From positions 8,416,501 through 8,480,500 of the forward strand of contig NZ_CP012159.1 in the NCBI RefSeq assembly GCF_001189295.1: a stretch of DNA of 64,000 nt. Direction: 5' to 3'. Both the position numbers and the translations under genes were made by a program. The DNA is from Chondromyces crocatus (GTDB taxonomy: Bacteria; Myxococcota_A; Polyangia; Polyangiales; Polyangiaceae). Shown here one piece after another: positions 27,872-36,029 of this stretch (position 1 is the stretch's first letter; each line of letters begins with the position of its first letter). The notes beneath the pieces were generated by a model that saw only the letters and a program-made list of their open reading frames with translations, had not been told where the DNA came from and did no database searches.

Positions 27872-27999
27872 GCCAGCAGGTCGGGGGAGCGTGCCTGCAA
27901 GCTGCGGTGGTCGTGCCAGCAGGTCGGGGGCGCGTGCCAGCACGCCGAGGCGACGTGTCAACGCGCCGGGGCGTCGTGCCAGCACCGACGGCAGTGCGT
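27872..27999 (+). repeat. Array A: six units of about 21 bp (core CCAGCAGGTCGGGG)
   Basis: Unit starts lie at 27872, 27893, 27915, 27936, 27957 and 27978, a period of 21 (twice 22). Units 1 and 3 carry the exact core CCAGCAGGTCGGGG; units 4-6 are diverged but keep the GCCAGC...CGT frame. Unit 3 (27915-27935) is identical over all 21 bases to the reverse complement of 28142-28162 in array B. Confidence 0.85.
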
Positions 28000-28089
28000 C
28001 CCGGCGAGGCGGTCAGGTCGACCCGGCACCGTGAACGACCGGACCCGGCCCCCACGGCGACCCGTCCGCAAACCATCGACGCACGCCAC

Positions 28090-28195
28090 GAGGTGCTGGC
28101 ACACACCCCCGACCTGCTGGTTCGCTCCCCGACCTGCTGGCACGCGCCCCCGACCTGCTGGCTCGCGCCCGCCCTCCCCCGACCTGCTGGCTCAC
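28090..28195 (-). repeat. Array B: inverted copies of the 21-bp unit
   Basis: The reverse-complement core GACCTGCTGG occurs at 28111, 28131, 28152 and 28181, with a variant GAGGTGCTGG at 28090. Spacings are 21, 20, 21 and 29. Together with array A this makes a large imperfect inverted repeat around a spacer of about 90 nt (28000-28089). It ends about 140 nt before the palmitoyltransferase start. Confidence 0.85.
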
Positions 28196-28338
28196 GCTCG
28201 CAGACGCGATGCGGTGCTCCGCAGCGCACGCACTGCGTAGGGATGCACGCACGGTTCGTTGCGCCGCGTCGCGCCTCGCCGGCTCGCTGAGGTTGACGCG
28301 CGCCGCGAGGTCGACGATTGCCCGCCACGGAGCAGTTC

Positions 28339-30051
28339 ATGACCATGAAAGATCTACTCGTCGACCAGGCAAGGAAGCTCGCGTCCTCTGGACCGTTCTT
28401 GCGTCTGGTGAGCAACGACCGCGTGATGAAGCTCGCCACGGGCTTCATGGACGCGCGAGGCCGCTTGCAGGCCGCCGGAGAGCGCGCGTCGGAGGCGCTC
28501 GACATTCTGTGGAACGGCTACGAGCTGCCCACCATCGATCCCGCCCTCGATGACTCGATGCCCGTCCACGAGGCGAGCCCGCGCAGGAAGGCGGCGCAGC
28601 ACGAGGGGAACGGGGCGAGCGCGAGCGAGGCGGCGAGGTCCGCGGAGGTGGGCTCTGCCCAGCGCACGAACGGGGCGTCCAGCGCGGCGCACGTGAATGG
28701 CGCGGCGTCCGCTTCGGCGAGCGCAGCTGGTGAGGAGGGTGAGACGGCAGCCAGCGCCCGGCCCGCGTCCTCCTACAAGCCCGAGGCCGGCAGCGACGAG
28801 GCGAAGCTCGCGACCCAGATGGCGTCGCGCGTGTCCCTTTCCCGCCTCGGCGGACGGGACGTGTTCGAGAAGTGCTTCAAGTTCATGACCGCGGACAACG
28901 CGCGCGCCATGGGCGTGTACCCGTTCTTCCGCCCCCTCGACTTCAACCAGGGGCCCGAGGCCCAGCTCGAGGGTCGGCGGGTGACGATGTTCGGCTCGAA
29001 CAACTACCTCGGGCTGACCACGCACCCCAAGGTGCGCGAGGCGGCGAAGCAGGCCATCGACAAGTACGGCACGAGCATGACCGGCTCCCGCCTGGTGAAC
29101 GGGTCGATGCGCCTGCACAACGAGCTGGAAGAGAAGCTCGCGGCCTACCACGGCAAGGAGGCAGGCCTGGTGTTCACCACGGGCTACCAGGTGAACATCG
29201 CCACCATCTCCTCGCTGCTCAGCAACAAGCGCTGCGTGGCGGTCATCGACAAGGACGACCACGCCTCCATCTACGACGGGGTGCGGCTCGCCCTCGCCAC
29301 CGGGGCGCGGATGGTGCGCTACAAGCACAACGATCCCGCCTCGCTCGACGCGGCCCTGTCCGAGCTGCCCGAGACCGAAGGCGCGCTGGTGATCACCGAC
29401 GGCGTGTTCAGCGCGCAGGGCGAGATCGCGAACCTCCCCGGGATCGTGGAGGTGGTGAAGAAGCACAAGGCGCGCATCCTGGTCGACGACGCGCACGCGC
29501 TCGGCGTGATCGGGCCAGGCGGTCGCGGTACGGCAGCGCACTTCGGGATCAACGATCAGGTGGACCTGATCGGCGGCACGTTCTCGAAGTCGCTCGGCTC
29601 CATCGGCGGCTGGCTGGTGGGCGAGCGCAAGGTGCTCGATTACATCCAGCACTTTGCTTACAGCTTCCTGTTCGCCGCGAGCGCCGCGCCGCCCTGCGTG
29701 GCCGCGGCCATGGCGTCGCTGGAGGTGATGCAAGAGGAGCCCTGGCGGCAGGAGAAACTGCGCGAAAACTTCACCTACATGCGCACGGAACTCCGCCGTC
29801 TGGGCTTCGAGCTGGGCAAGACGGAGACGGCGGTGATCCCGATCTACATCCGCGATGATCTCAAGACCGTGATGATGTGGAAGTCGCTGCTCGACGACTT
29901 CTCGATCTACGTGAACCCCTTCATCACGCCCGGGGTGCCGCCGAAGCAGCAGGTCCTCCGGACGAGCTACATGGCCACGCACGAGCGGCACCACCTGGAT
30001 CAGGCCCTGGAGGCCTTCGAGAAGGTAGGCAAGAAGTTCGGCGTCATCTGA
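28339..30051 (+). CDS. Serine palmitoyltransferase-like PLP enzyme (alpha-oxoamine synthase)
   Basis: The protein has about 570 residues. Residues 1 to about 65 form an unusual helical N-terminal region (MKDLLVDQARKLASSGPFLRL). An Ala/Ser/Gly/Glu-rich linker follows to about 150. The catalytic domain is of the AOS family: FGSNNYLGLTTHPKVREAA, GTSMTGSRLVNGS, VDDAHALGVIGPGGRGT and the PLP-lysine motif GGTFSKSLGSIGGW. The C-terminal LRTSYMATHERHHLD resembles bacterial serine palmitoyltransferases, which make 3-ketosphinganine, more than KBL, BioF or ALAS. Myxobacteria of this group are known to contain sphingolipids. ATG 28339 has GGAG about 7 nt upstream. Confidence 0.85.
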   Translation: MTMKDLLVDQARKLASSGPFLRLVSNDRVMKLATGFMDARGRLQAAGERASEALDILWNGYELPTIDPALDDSMPVHEASPRRKAAQHEGNGASASEAARSAEVGSAQRTNGASSAAHVNGAASASASAAGEEGETAASARPASSYKPEAGSDEAKLATQMASRVSLSRLGGRDVFEKCFKFMTADNARAMGVYPFFRPLDFNQGPEAQLEGRRVTMFGSNNYLGLTTHPKVREAAKQAIDKYGTSMTGSRLVNGSMRLHNELEEKLAAYHGKEAGLVFTTGYQVNIATISSLLSNKRCVAVIDKDDHASIYDGVRLALATGARMVRYKHNDPASLDAALSELPETEGALVITDGVFSAQGEIANLPGIVEVVKKHKARILVDDAHALGVIGPGGRGTAAHFGINDQVDLIGGTFSKSLGSIGGWLVGERKVLDYIQHFAYSFLFAASAAPPCVAAAMASLEVMQEEPWRQEKLRENFTYMRTELRRLGFELGKTETAVIPIYIRDDLKTVMMWKSLLDDFSIYVNPFITPGVPPKQQVLRTSYMATHERHHLDQALEAFEKVGKKFGVI

Positions 30052-30069
30052 CCTTCCGCCCCCCGCCTT

Positions 30070-30097
30070 GCTTCCCCGAGCGTCTGGCGGGGGAAGC
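30070..30097 (+). terminator. Hairpin after the palmitoyltransferase gene
   Basis: GCTTCCCC and GGGGAAGC form a perfect 8-bp stem with a 12-nt loop, starting 18 nt after the stop. No T-run follows. Confidence 0.5.
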
Positions 30098-30370
30098 GGG
30101 GCACGCCTCGAGGACGCGGCGCCGTCCCTCCCCTCCTCCCCGGCTCTCCACCCGTCCACCACGCTCTCTCCCGCCTCCGTCGTGACCTCTCCGACGCCGG
30201 CTGCCGTGAACTCGCTGGAGTGCGGTCCGGTGAACCCTGGTTCACACCCCCTGGACGGGCGGAATTCTGCGCGATCGACACCGTTGAACGATGCTGGCAC
30301 GATGCGTGTACGGCGCCTGCGTGGTACTCGTCCTGGGAGCCGCGCGCGGCTCGCTGCTGGAGGATCCTTC
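30098..30370. other. Intergenic region upstream of the Cys-rich lipoprotein
   Basis: About 270 bases with no gene recognised. An in-frame extension of the lipoprotein runs back to 30068, but it is low-complexity and precedes an obvious signal peptide. TTGAAC at 30284-30289 is a possible -35 without a good -10. Confidence 0.4.
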
Positions 30371-31261
30371 ATGCGTCAGCGTTCGCCTCGTCCTAGCAAT
30401 ACGGCGCTCTCCCTCCTGACCTCGCTCGGGCTCGCCGTGCTCGCGGCCGTCACTGCGGGGGGGTGCAGCGGCTGTGATGAGCCCTCCATCACCTGCGATG
30501 CCACGGGTCAGAACTGCGTCTACTGTGATGCATACGGGTGTTCGCCCGTCGATCCGGGTCACAGCAGCAGCTCCGGTGGGCTGGGCGGCTCGGGTGGGAA
30601 CACGGGCGGGAGCGGTGGTGAAGGCGGCGGGGTCGGCGGCGGGGTCCCTGCGTGCGATCCCGAGACGGCCATCTGCCCCTGCGACGACGCCGGGGCCTGC
30701 CCGGGGGACCTGCTGTGCAGCGACGGGCTCTGCGTCGAGGGCTGCGACTTCTCCTACGAGTGCGCGGTCGGGAGCGTCTGCGCCGATGGGCAGTGCGTCC
30801 AGGGCTGCGTGACGCCGGCGGACTGCGCGTCCGGCGCGACCTGCGAGAACGGGGTCTGCGTCCCCGATCCGCAGAACCCGGCGTGCAGCAACCAGAACCC
30901 TTGCCCGGACCCGAACGACGTCTGCGTCGAGGGGCAGTGCGCGACGGGGTGCTCGCAGAACAGCGACTGCCCGGACGGCGAGGTGTGCAATGCGTCGACG
31001 GGCGCGTGCATCCTCGATCCTTCGCCGACGCAAGGGTGCAGCATGCCCGGCTCGGAGTGCGGCGGCCTCGGCCAGGTGTGCATGGGGGACGGGTACTGCC
31101 ACTACCCGTGCACGACGACGCTCCAGTGCAAGCAGATCGACAGCCGCTTCTTCAGCTGCGATCAGGGGATCTGCAAGACGGAAGAGCAGGCGAACCCCGA
31201 GTGCACGAGCCAGATTCCGTGCCCATCCGGGAAGAGCTGCATCAACAACCGCTGCCTCTGA
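30371..31261 (+). CDS. Cys-rich lipoprotein with Gly/Ser linker
   Basis: The protein has 296 residues. The signal peptide SLLTSLGLAVLAAVTAGGC puts the lipid Cys at about residue 32. A Gly/Ser linker (about 67-92) is followed by repeated Cys modules of the form C-x-DG-x-C-V-x-GC (CSDGLCVEGC, CADGQCVQGC, CENGVC, CVEGQCATGC). Such disulphide-rich repeats are typical of exported myxobacterial lipoproteins, probably on the outer membrane or cell surface. The function is unknown. The upstream in-frame extension was rejected because it lacks features and the signal peptide defines the start. Confidence 0.82.
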   Translation: MRQRSPRPSNTALSLLTSLGLAVLAAVTAGGCSGCDEPSITCDATGQNCVYCDAYGCSPVDPGHSSSSGGLGGSGGNTGGSGGEGGGVGGGVPACDPETAICPCDDAGACPGDLLCSDGLCVEGCDFSYECAVGSVCADGQCVQGCVTPADCASGATCENGVCVPDPQNPACSNQNPCPDPNDVCVEGQCATGCSQNSDCPDGEVCNASTGACILDPSPTQGCSMPGSECGGLGQVCMGDGYCHYPCTTTLQCKQIDSRFFSCDQGICKTEEQANPECTSQIPCPSGKSCINNRCL

Positions 31262-31304
31262 CGGGCAACTTGACGCTCCTCGGGCCCCTGGGTAATCGCC
31301 TGGG

Positions 31305-31934
31305 GTGATCAGCCGCCTGCCTGTGACACGCCGCGTCGGTCTCCCTGCCCGCTTCCTCGTCGCTCTCCTCCCCGCCCTGCTCGCGTTCGCGCCGGCGCGT
31401 GACGCCGCAGCGCAGACGCGCATCGGCGTCGTGGATCTGCAGCACGCCGTGATGCAGACCGAAGACGGGATCCGGGCGCAGGCGACGTTGAAGAAGGTCT
31501 TCGACAAGAAGCAGCACGACCTCGACGCGAAGCAGACGGAGCTACAGCGCGCGCGCGAGGACATCGAGCGCCAGTCGCGGGTGCTCTCCCGCGAGGCCCT
31601 CCAGAAGCGGATGGAGGACTGGCAGCGGCAGATGGTGGAGCTGCAGACGGTGTTCGTCGACTACAACAAGGAGCTGCAGAAGCGGCAGGGGGAGCTGACG
31701 AACCCGATCATCAAGAAGATGATGATGGTGATCAACCGGGTGGCCAAGAAGCAGGGCTTCGAGCTGATCATCGACAAGCAGGCGGCGCCCTATGCGCGCC
31801 CGGATCTGGATCTCACCGAGCAGATCATCCAGCTCTACAACTCGGGCGGCGGTGGCGACGGCGGTGGTGAGGAGGGCGGTGAGCCCAAGGGCGACAAGCA
31901 GCCTGCCGCCAGTCCCTCGGGCGCGCCTCGCTGA
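31305..31934 (+). CDS. skp: Skp/OmpH-family periplasmic chaperone
   Basis: The protein has 209 residues. A signal peptide ends near ARDAAAQ (about 36). The mature N-terminus TRIGVVDLQHAVMQTEDGIRA matches OmpH. A long charged coiled coil follows (about 60-150, KKQHDLDAKQTELQRAREDIERQ), and the second strand region GFELIIDKQAAPYARPDLDLTEQIIQLYN closes the fold. Skp chaperones unfolded outer membrane proteins to the BAM complex. A Gly/Glu tail is extra. The start is GTG. fabZ follows 18 nt downstream on the same strand, a remnant of the usual bamA-skp-lpxD-fabZ order. Confidence 0.9.
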   Translation: MISRLPVTRRVGLPARFLVALLPALLAFAPARDAAAQTRIGVVDLQHAVMQTEDGIRAQATLKKVFDKKQHDLDAKQTELQRAREDIERQSRVLSREALQKRMEDWQRQMVELQTVFVDYNKELQKRQGELTNPIIKKMMMVINRVAKKQGFELIIDKQAAPYARPDLDLTEQIIQLYNSGGGGDGGGEEGGEPKGDKQPAASPSGAPR

Positions 31935-31952
31935 GCAGAAAGGAGCACGGGC

Positions 31953-32420
31953 GTGACCGAGCGGAATGAGACTCCCGTGAGCCTCGACATCCACCAGATC
32001 CTGTCGATCCTGCCTCACCGGTATCCCTTCGTGATGGTGGACCGGGTGACGGAGGTCACGCCCGGGAAGAGCATCCGGGGGCACAAGTGCGTGGCCTACA
32101 ACGAGCCCTGGTTCCCGGGGCACTTCCCGCAGCGGCCGATCATGCCGGGGGTGCTGATCATCGAGGCGCTGACGCAGATCGGGGGGATCCTGGCGTATGC
32201 GTCGGATCCGTTCGATGCGACGTCGAACTTGATGTTCTTCCTCGCCATCGACAAGGCGAGGTTCCGACACACGGTGACGCCAGGGGACAGGCTCGATCTC
32301 TACGTCGAGGTGATGCACCACCGCTCGAACGTGTGGAAGATGCGTGGGGAAGCGAGCGTCGACGGGACGCTGTGCGCCGAAGGCGAGCTGCTCGCGTCCG
32401 TCGTGGATCGGCAGCCCTGA
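31953..32420 (+). CDS. fabZ: 3-hydroxyacyl-[acyl-carrier-protein] dehydratase FabZ
   Basis: The protein has 155 residues. The hot-dog-fold signature is complete: ILPHRYPFVMVDRV, then the catalytic His in WFPGHFPQRPIMPGVLIIEALTQ with its Glu. FabZ dehydrates 3-hydroxyacyl-ACP in fatty acid elongation and supports lipid A precursor supply. The GTG start has AAAGGAG about 8 nt upstream. It directly follows skp. The gene for lpxD, usually between them, is absent. Confidence 0.95.
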   Translation: MTERNETPVSLDIHQILSILPHRYPFVMVDRVTEVTPGKSIRGHKCVAYNEPWFPGHFPQRPIMPGVLIIEALTQIGGILAYASDPFDATSNLMFFLAIDKARFRHTVTPGDRLDLYVEVMHHRSNVWKMRGEASVDGTLCAEGELLASVVDRQP

Positions 32421-32445
32421 TCGGACAGCAGCGGGTATCAGGCGC

Positions 32446-33051
32446 TCAGAAGTGCTCGCACGCGGCCTGGTTGACCAGGGTGCCGGGTTCGACGGGGATG
32501 AGCCACTGGACGAGGCACTGGTCCGGATTGTCGTTCACGCGCCAGACGCGGCCGCCCTTGTGGCGCTCTTCGAGGCGGGGTTTGCGGACGATGGTGAGCA
32601 GCTCGCCCGCGAGTACGGGGGCCTCGTCTTCGTCTTCCTTGCCGACGCGCTCGCGGAACTCGGCGATCATTTCGGGCTCGAGTCCGCAGAGCGAGCGCGC
32701 GTTCTCCAGGAGCTCGGGCTCGGTCGTCTCGATGCCACCCGTGTGGTAGTTCGGCCAGTCGGAGGGGCTGAAGCCGGCGTCTTCCGGGAGGTTGCCCTCG
32801 GCGTCGAGGGCCACGGGCTTGCGCAGGCCGTCTTTCCCGTAGATGCGCAGCGGTCGGAAGCTGTTGCCGTGGCAGTCGAGGGTGCCGCAATGGAACTCGA
32901 TCACCTTGGAGACGCGGCGGAAGTTCGCAGCGTCACCCGGGGGGCAGTCGATCGAGGTCTTCTCCAGCTCGGGGCCGCAGGCGATCGGCATGAAGACGGT
33001 CGTGGCGAGGGTCAGGGGGAGCAGGATCTTGAGCAGTCGTCGTGCGCTCAC
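32446..33051 (-). CDS. Lipoprotein with CxxxxCH haem-type motif
   Basis: The protein has about 201 residues. The signal peptide LLKILLPLTLATTVFMPIAC puts the lipid Cys at residue 25. The mature part contains FHCGTLDCHGNSFRPLRIYG, a CxxxxCH motif like the variant haem-binding motifs of some c-type cytochromes, followed by conserved-looking helices. Haem binding is inferred. The GTG start overlaps the stop of the preceding gene by 4 nt (GTGA), making a translationally coupled three-gene unit. It converges on fabZ. Confidence 0.75.
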   Translation of the reverse strand: MSARRLLKILLPLTLATTVFMPIACGPELEKTSIDCPPGDAANFRRVSKVIEFHCGTLDCHGNSFRPLRIYGKDGLRKPVALDAEGNLPEDAGFSPSDWPNYHTGGIETTEPELLENARSLCGLEPEMIAEFRERVGKEDEDEAPVLAGELLTIVRKPRLEERHKGGRVWRVNDNPDQCLVQWLIPVEPGTLVNQAACEHF

Positions 33052-33668
33052 GGGACACCGTTGCAGTTCGCTTTGGTCGGGGGGTCGAAGGGCGGATCGG
33101 GCATCTTCTCCATGCAGTAGATCCTGCCGACGGAGCCCTGGTTGGCGTCGCCGTTGTGGCAGGTGTTGCACGAGCCTTCACGCTGGATCCAGGTGGCCAT
33201 GGCGGCACGCAAGCTCTGGGTGCCCTCGGGTGGGGTGAACTCGATCTCGGCGTAGACAGGGAACACCGGATCCCATTGCTCCTTCGTGAGGTAGAAGTTG
33301 CCGACGCAGTTGGTGGCGACGGGCGGCGAGCGTCTGCCGAACGCGTCGTACATCAGGACCGAGACATCTCCGACCGGGGGCGGCGCGATCCGGGTCGGCT
33401 CGCCTTCGGCGGGCTCGGGATTGGGGACGAGGCCCTTCACCGCGTAGATGGTGCCCGCAATGCTCATGACGGGGGCGTCGCCACCGTAGCTGCTGTGGCA
33501 CAGCACGCAGGGCTGCCCAGGTCGGTGGAACTCGCCGACGGGGACGTTCGGATCCTCCTCCGGGAGCTCGGCGATCCGCACGTCGACGGCGGGATTGCCG
33601 CACGCCACGAGTGCGCCGCCCGAGAGGAGCAGGCCGAGAGAGAACCAGCGTTGCACCATCGCCTTCAT
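33048..33668 (-). CDS. Lipoprotein with two CxxCH haem motifs
   Basis: The protein has 206 residues. The lipobox ALVAC places the lipid Cys at residue 23. Two classic haem-attachment motifs follow: CVLCH (54-58) and CNTCH (167-171). Between them is a beta-rich region (TIYAVKGLVPNPEPAEG, VSVLMYDAFGRRSPPVATNCVGNFYL). It is probably a periplasmic or outer-membrane-facing dihaem c-type cytochrome. ATG 33668 overlaps the stop of the beta-barrel gene by 4 nt (ATGA). A much longer open frame in the same phase runs back to 34526, but it is only the shadow of that gene. Confidence 0.82.
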   Translation of the reverse strand: MKAMVQRWFSLGLLLSGGALVACGNPAVDVRIAELPEEDPNVPVGEFHRPGQPCVLCHSSYGGDAPVMSIAGTIYAVKGLVPNPEPAEGEPTRIAPPPVGDVSVLMYDAFGRRSPPVATNCVGNFYLTKEQWDPVFPVYAEIEFTPPEGTQSLRAAMATWIQREGSCNTCHNGDANQGSVGRIYCMEKMPDPPFDPPTKANCNGVP

Positions 33669-35848
33669 TCGAACTCCGCCTCGAATGCCGTGGCCCCGAA
33701 ATAGCCGAATTTCTGCGGTAGGAAGAGATGATCCAGGTAGCGGCTGTAGATGAAGTCGCCGTTGACGAGCATCGAGAACTGGTTCTTGGAGCCGAAGGCA
33801 AAGCGGACGCCGCCGCCCACGGTCGCCTGGATGTACGGACCCAGCTCGCGATCGCCCGTGCGGTAGTTGGGGAGCTGGAGGACGCCCAGCTCGTCGCGTT
33901 CGGCTTCGTAGGCGAGCCGCCAGAAGCTCGCGCCGGTCTGCGCGTGGAAGCGGACATGGGGCCAGACGCGAATCTGGTCGTTGAGATCGACCAGGTAGCG
34001 CATGTCCGTGGTGGTCGCGAGGACGCCCCAGCTGTCGGTGTAGAGGCGCTCCTCGACGCGGATGGTGCTCGACGAGAAGCGGTGGGCGAGGCGGCCAGCG
34101 ACGGCGTAGCGCTGTCGCCCTTCGACGGGGACTCGCTCCATGGCGCGCTCGGCGAGGCGCACGTCTTGCACTCCCTTGATGGAGAAGCCGGGCGGGACGA
34201 TCTCCGCCGTCTCGGGGCTGAAGAGGGGGATGGCGCGGTACGGCTTGGAGAGGTTGCCGAACTCGAGGACGACGGTGGCGCCGAGCGAGAGGAAGGTCGC
34301 CTTGTCGAGAACGAGCCCCACGCCGCCGTCGAGGGAGTGGCGGTGAATCTTGTAGCTGAAGACGGAGTAGGGCGTGCCCGAGCGGCCAGAGAGGTCGTAG
34401 CTGAAGCCGTAGCTCAGGCTGGGGGTGATCGACTTCTGGGCCAGCTCGACGGAGGCACCGATGCCCGCGCCGACCGAGGTGTAGTCGGGCTCGACGGACA
34501 TGTTCGCGCCGCCGGAGATGTCCCACGCGTCGATCTTCTTGTGGCCACCGATGGCAGGGCCGACGCGCGCCTCGGTCCAGCGCGGGGAGGCGGTGGCGAG
34601 GATGTCGCTGGAGGCAGTGGTCACGACGTCGACGAGGAAGGAGCCGTTGATGCCCCAGCCGCCGGTCGGGCTCTCGACGCTGAACGTCACCGCGGGGGTG
34701 ACGACGTCGACGTGGTCGGAGTCGTGGTAGCCGCTGACCTCGAGGCCCATGCGGTAGTTGAGGTTGGCGCCTTCACCGCCGCCGGCGATGCACTGGGCGA
34801 GTTCCTGACGGGTCTGCGCCTTGGCCATGCACTTCATGATGGCGGGGTCGGGGCGCTCGCCCTTGGGCACCAGCTTGATGTCGATGGTGACCGTCTCGAA
34901 CTCGGCGACGTCGACGAGCTGCTGGAACTCGAGCAGGGCGCCGTCGACCTTGCCGGTCGCCTGGACGAGGCGCTGGCCAGGGTTGACCCAGATCTCGCCA
35001 CCGAGGCGCTTCGTGGGCACCTCGTCGCCATTCATCTTCACGACGAGGTCGGTGGCATTCGCGGGCTTGCGCAGGACGATCTTGGGGATCTTCTCGCGCA
35101 GCTCCTGGGAGCGGTTCTGGGCCTTCTCGGCGACGTCGTAGAGGCCGGTCTTGCCGCCGGTCTCGGCGACGATCTGGTAGTCGGAGAGCGCCTCGATCCA
35201 CTGGCCGGAGCGCTCTGCGCAGCCGGCGGCGAGGAAGCGGGTACCGACCCGGTTCTCCGCGGCGAGCGAGGCCTGCGCGTAGTCGGCGCAGTCCTGCCAG
35301 TCCTGCTCTTTCTCGGAAGCGACGGCCTCGCGGTAGTAGAAGTGAGCCTCGGCCGACTTCCAGCCGCGCGGGGGACGGCCGCCTCCGGAGAACTCTTTCT
35401 TCGGCTTGCGATCGCTCTTGGCCGTCTGCTCCAGCGAGCTGCTGCCGGTGGCGACGCCGCGCGCATCGTTGAAGGCGCGCTGGATGTCCGGCGTGATGAA
35501 GTCGCTGTAGAGGGAGGCCGTCGCGTCTTCGCGGAGGGCGTTGGTGAACGCCTCTTTGGCTTCCGGGATCTGCTTCATCCCGCCGGCGAGGACGGTGCCG
35601 ATGGCGATGTAGAGCCGGGCGCGCGTCTTGGGGCTGCAGCCTTTGCCTTCGCAAGCGGAGCGCGCGAGCTCGAGCTGCTCGAGGGCCTCGATGTGCTTTC
35701 CGCTCTTGAACTCCCCTTCGAGGACGCTCTGGACGAGGATCTCGACATCTTCGTCATTCGAGGCCGCAAGGGCGCCATGCGGGCTCGCCGCGACGACCAG
35801 GAGGAACAGAAGGAGCGAAGAGAACCAGGTGAAGAGTCGGGAACTCAC
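33665..35848 (-). CDS. TPR-like/beta-barrel outer membrane protein (DUF3570-like C-terminus)
   Basis: The protein has 727 residues with a signal peptide (FTWFSSLLLFLLVVAASPHGALAA). Residues about 35-260 are helical and repeat-like (EALEQLELARSACEGKGCSPKTRARLYIAIG; SAEAHFYYREAV), consistent with TPRs. A PEGA-like beta segment follows (VLRKPANATDLVVKMNGDEV). From about 365 to the end is a predicted beta-barrel with alternating strands, ending FGATAFEAEFE. It resembles DUF3570-type barrels, a moderate call. It heads an overlapping operon with two haem-motif lipoproteins. A TATAGT on the minus strand just upstream (35858-35863) could be a -10 with a very short leader. Confidence 0.75.
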   Translation of the reverse strand: MSSRLFTWFSSLLLFLLVVAASPHGALAASNDEDVEILVQSVLEGEFKSGKHIEALEQLELARSACEGKGCSPKTRARLYIAIGTVLAGGMKQIPEAKEAFTNALREDATASLYSDFITPDIQRAFNDARGVATGSSSLEQTAKSDRKPKKEFSGGGRPPRGWKSAEAHFYYREAVASEKEQDWQDCADYAQASLAAENRVGTRFLAAGCAERSGQWIEALSDYQIVAETGGKTGLYDVAEKAQNRSQELREKIPKIVLRKPANATDLVVKMNGDEVPTKRLGGEIWVNPGQRLVQATGKVDGALLEFQQLVDVAEFETVTIDIKLVPKGERPDPAIMKCMAKAQTRQELAQCIAGGGEGANLNYRMGLEVSGYHDSDHVDVVTPAVTFSVESPTGGWGINGSFLVDVVTTASSDILATASPRWTEARVGPAIGGHKKIDAWDISGGANMSVEPDYTSVGAGIGASVELAQKSITPSLSYGFSYDLSGRSGTPYSVFSYKIHRHSLDGGVGLVLDKATFLSLGATVVLEFGNLSKPYRAIPLFSPETAEIVPPGFSIKGVQDVRLAERAMERVPVEGRQRYAVAGRLAHRFSSSTIRVEERLYTDSWGVLATTTDMRYLVDLNDQIRVWPHVRFHAQTGASFWRLAYEAERDELGVLQLPNYRTGDRELGPYIQATVGGGVRFAFGSKNQFSMLVNGDFIYSRYLDHLFLPQKFGYFGATAFEAEFE

Positions 35849-36029
35849 GCGGCGACCACTATAACCTCATCGGAGCCGCTGATGGCCAGCGCGCGCATGC
35901 GCTCTCGACGAGGAAATCGTTCGACGGTTCGAGGTGGTCGCGCCGTGTGGCTCGATGCCGACAGCGCAGCGCCGTCCCGCGACGGGGCGGAGGCCGGAGC
36001 GCGCTGCGCTTGCAGCGGTCCGGGCGGGG

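Larger units (their letters stand above)
27608..28338. other. Long divergent intergenic region holding repeat arrays
   Basis: About 730 bases lie between the divergent regulator and palmitoyltransferase genes. Frames are open on both strands through the repeats, but their translations are low-complexity heptad copies (such as CQQVGGA, or PDLLA in the reverse frames) without starts of good quality. I therefore treat the region as non-coding. Two arrays of a unit of about 21 bp occupy its right half. From 27608 to 27870 nothing is recognised. Confidence 0.55.

Noticed and set aside
27872-28195. CRISPR array
   Set aside because: The units are contiguous or nearly so, with no unique spacers of 30 nt or more; they occur in both orientations and no cas genes are near.
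27573-28505. 310-aa minus-strand and 215-aa plus-strand frames across the repeat arrays
   Set aside because: Translations are low-complexity copies of the repeat in every frame, lack good starts and overlap the palmitoyltransferase start; the repeat explains the open frames.
33669-34526. Upstream extension of the dihaem lipoprotein frame on the minus strand
   Set aside because: The extra 286 residues are Arg/Pro/His-rich and lie wholly within the barrel gene in another frame; the lipobox and ATGA overlap fix the start at 33668.
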